Positions 5,157-5,669 of a stretch of 5,669 nucleotides of DNA are shown one piece after another; position 1 is the stretch's first letter, and every line of letters begins with the position of its first letter. The stretch comes from Methanobacteriota archaeon. GTDB taxonomy: Archaea; Hydrothermarchaeota; Hydrothermarchaeia; Hydrothermarchaeales; JAADFM01. The notes beneath the pieces are model-generated. The model was not told where the DNA came from. It saw nothing but the letters and a program-made list of their open reading frames with translations, and made no database searches. Location: the NCBI GenBank assembly GCA_013152845.1, contig JAADFM010000040.1, positions 1 through 5,669 on the forward strand, in the 5' to 3' direction. The translations under genes were made by a program, and so were the position numbers.

Positions 5157-5241
5157 GATGGACCATCCCCTCCAATCCCATATCAATTTTGCCTCGCCAC
5201 CCTCCCCAACCCTTCCAACGTTAACCTCCCGACTTCGGTAG
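5157..5241. promoter_or_regulatory. Short divergent intergenic region with a G-rich minus strand
   Basis: These 85 bases separate the divergent 99-aa protein and exonuclease genes, so any promoters must be packed here or inside the gene starts. No clear BRE/TATA pair like those at 785 and 1063 is visible. The minus strand is purine-rich, with G runs at 5200-5202, 5204-5207, 5210-5212 and 5228-5230, which would fall in the leader of the minus-strand gene. Several of these runs resemble ribosome binding sites, which makes the start of that gene less certain. Confidence 0.35.
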
Positions 5242-5669
5242 ATGATAGATAAAAGCTTCATCTTCCTCCCAGGCGTCGGCCAGCTCAGGGAGCGGCGCAT
5301 CTGGCAGGACGGCATCTACACCTGGGGGGACTTCATGGAGGCCGAGAGGGTAAGGGGCATAAGCCCCCGGAGGAAGCCCCTCTGCGACGCCGAGCTGGAG
5401 AAGGCCGCTTACTACCGGCGCATCGGCAGCCCGGTATATTTCGCCCGCACCGTGCCCAGAAAGGAGCAGTGGCGCCTCTTCGAGACCTGGCCCGACAGGG
5501 TCTTCTACCTGGACATCGAGACCACCGGCCTTTCCCCACACAGGAGTCAGGTCACGGTGGTGGGCATCCACGACGGCCACGAGACCACCACCCTGGTCAG
5601 GGGCCGCGACCTCACCGAGGAGAACCTCCTGGCCGAGCTCGACGGGTGCAAGATGCTTGTGACCTTCTA
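5242..5669 (+). CDS. RNase H-fold (DEDD) exonuclease-like protein, 3' truncated
   Basis: The first 142 codons of a gene that runs off the window. The N-terminus, FIFLPGVGQLRERRIW followed by GIYTWGDFME, resembles the short helix-hairpin-helix-like lead of archaeal and bacterial ribonuclease H-like proteins of the YprB type. The nuclease fold then begins with VFYLDIETTGL, where D91 and E93 form the first metal-binding DxE pair of DEDD 3'-5' exonucleases. VTVVGIHDG and TTLVRGRDLTEENLLAEL continue the first strands and helix. The remaining catalytic Asp residues lie beyond the window, so activity cannot be judged. Full-length relatives are usually a little over 200 residues. ATG 5242 was chosen because the family's FLPG motif begins eight residues later. 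No ribosome binding site precedes it, so translation may be leaderless or initiate weakly. The likely role is DNA or RNA end processing; the substrate is unknown. Confidence 0.85.
   Translation, partial: MIDKSFIFLPGVGQLRERRIWQDGIYTWGDFMEAERVRGISPRRKPLCDAELEKAAYYRRIGSPVYFARTVPRKEQWRLFETWPDRVFYLDIETTGLSPHRSQVTVVGIHDGHETTTLVRGRDLTEENLLAELDGCKMLVTF

Noticed and set aside
4746..5252. 168-codon plus-strand frame across the end of the transporter gene
   Set aside because: It starts within the transporter gene in another frame and is antisense to the 99-aa gene, with Pro/Ser/Arg-rich composition. The opposite strand gives a more protein-like product with a ribosome binding site.

Overview
The window looks like a piece of a GC-rich archaeal chromosome, probably euryarchaeal. 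Two promoters carry the archaeal BRE-plus-TATA layout, and both have the same ACCGAAAA element directly upstream of the TATA box. Arginine is often encoded by AGG. Three genes are joined by ATGA stop/start overlaps. The first gene encodes a macro domain resembling the Archaeoglobus Af1521 type. No narrower taxonomic call is justified from this sequence alone.

Layout. 1-450 (+): the 3' part of a macro-domain (ADP-ribose-binding) gene, cut by the window edge. 451-642 (-): a small two-helix membrane protein that abuts the macro gene tail to tail, with a long leader and a promoter near 777-792. 643-1191: the only long stretch without a convincing gene. It holds two divergent archaeal promoters, a strong hairpin at the predicted 5' end of the minus-strand transcript, several inverted repeats of unknown role and a structured leader for the gene at 1192. 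1192-4873 (+): a tight three-gene operon encoding a dynamin-like GTPase, a prenyltransferase/terpene-cyclase-like (alpha/alpha)6 toroid protein and a 12-helix MFS transporter. 4857-5156 (-): an unrecognised 99-aa protein whose 3' end overlaps the transporter gene by 17 bp. 5242-5669 (+): the first 142 codons of an RNase H-fold DEDD exonuclease-like gene, cut by the window edge and divergent from the previous gene.

How the genes may work together. The operon is the most interesting unit. A membrane-remodelling GTPase, a toroid of the fold that usually handles isoprenoids and a multi-pass transporter are translationally coupled behind one strong promoter. Archaeal lipids are isoprenoid ethers, so a membrane-linked role is an attractive inference, but nothing in the sequence proves it. 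The toroid protein appears to lack the zinc-ligand histidine of protein prenyltransferases, so its chemistry, if any, is open. The other genes (macro domain, small membrane protein, 99-aa protein, exonuclease) show no clear functional link to the operon.
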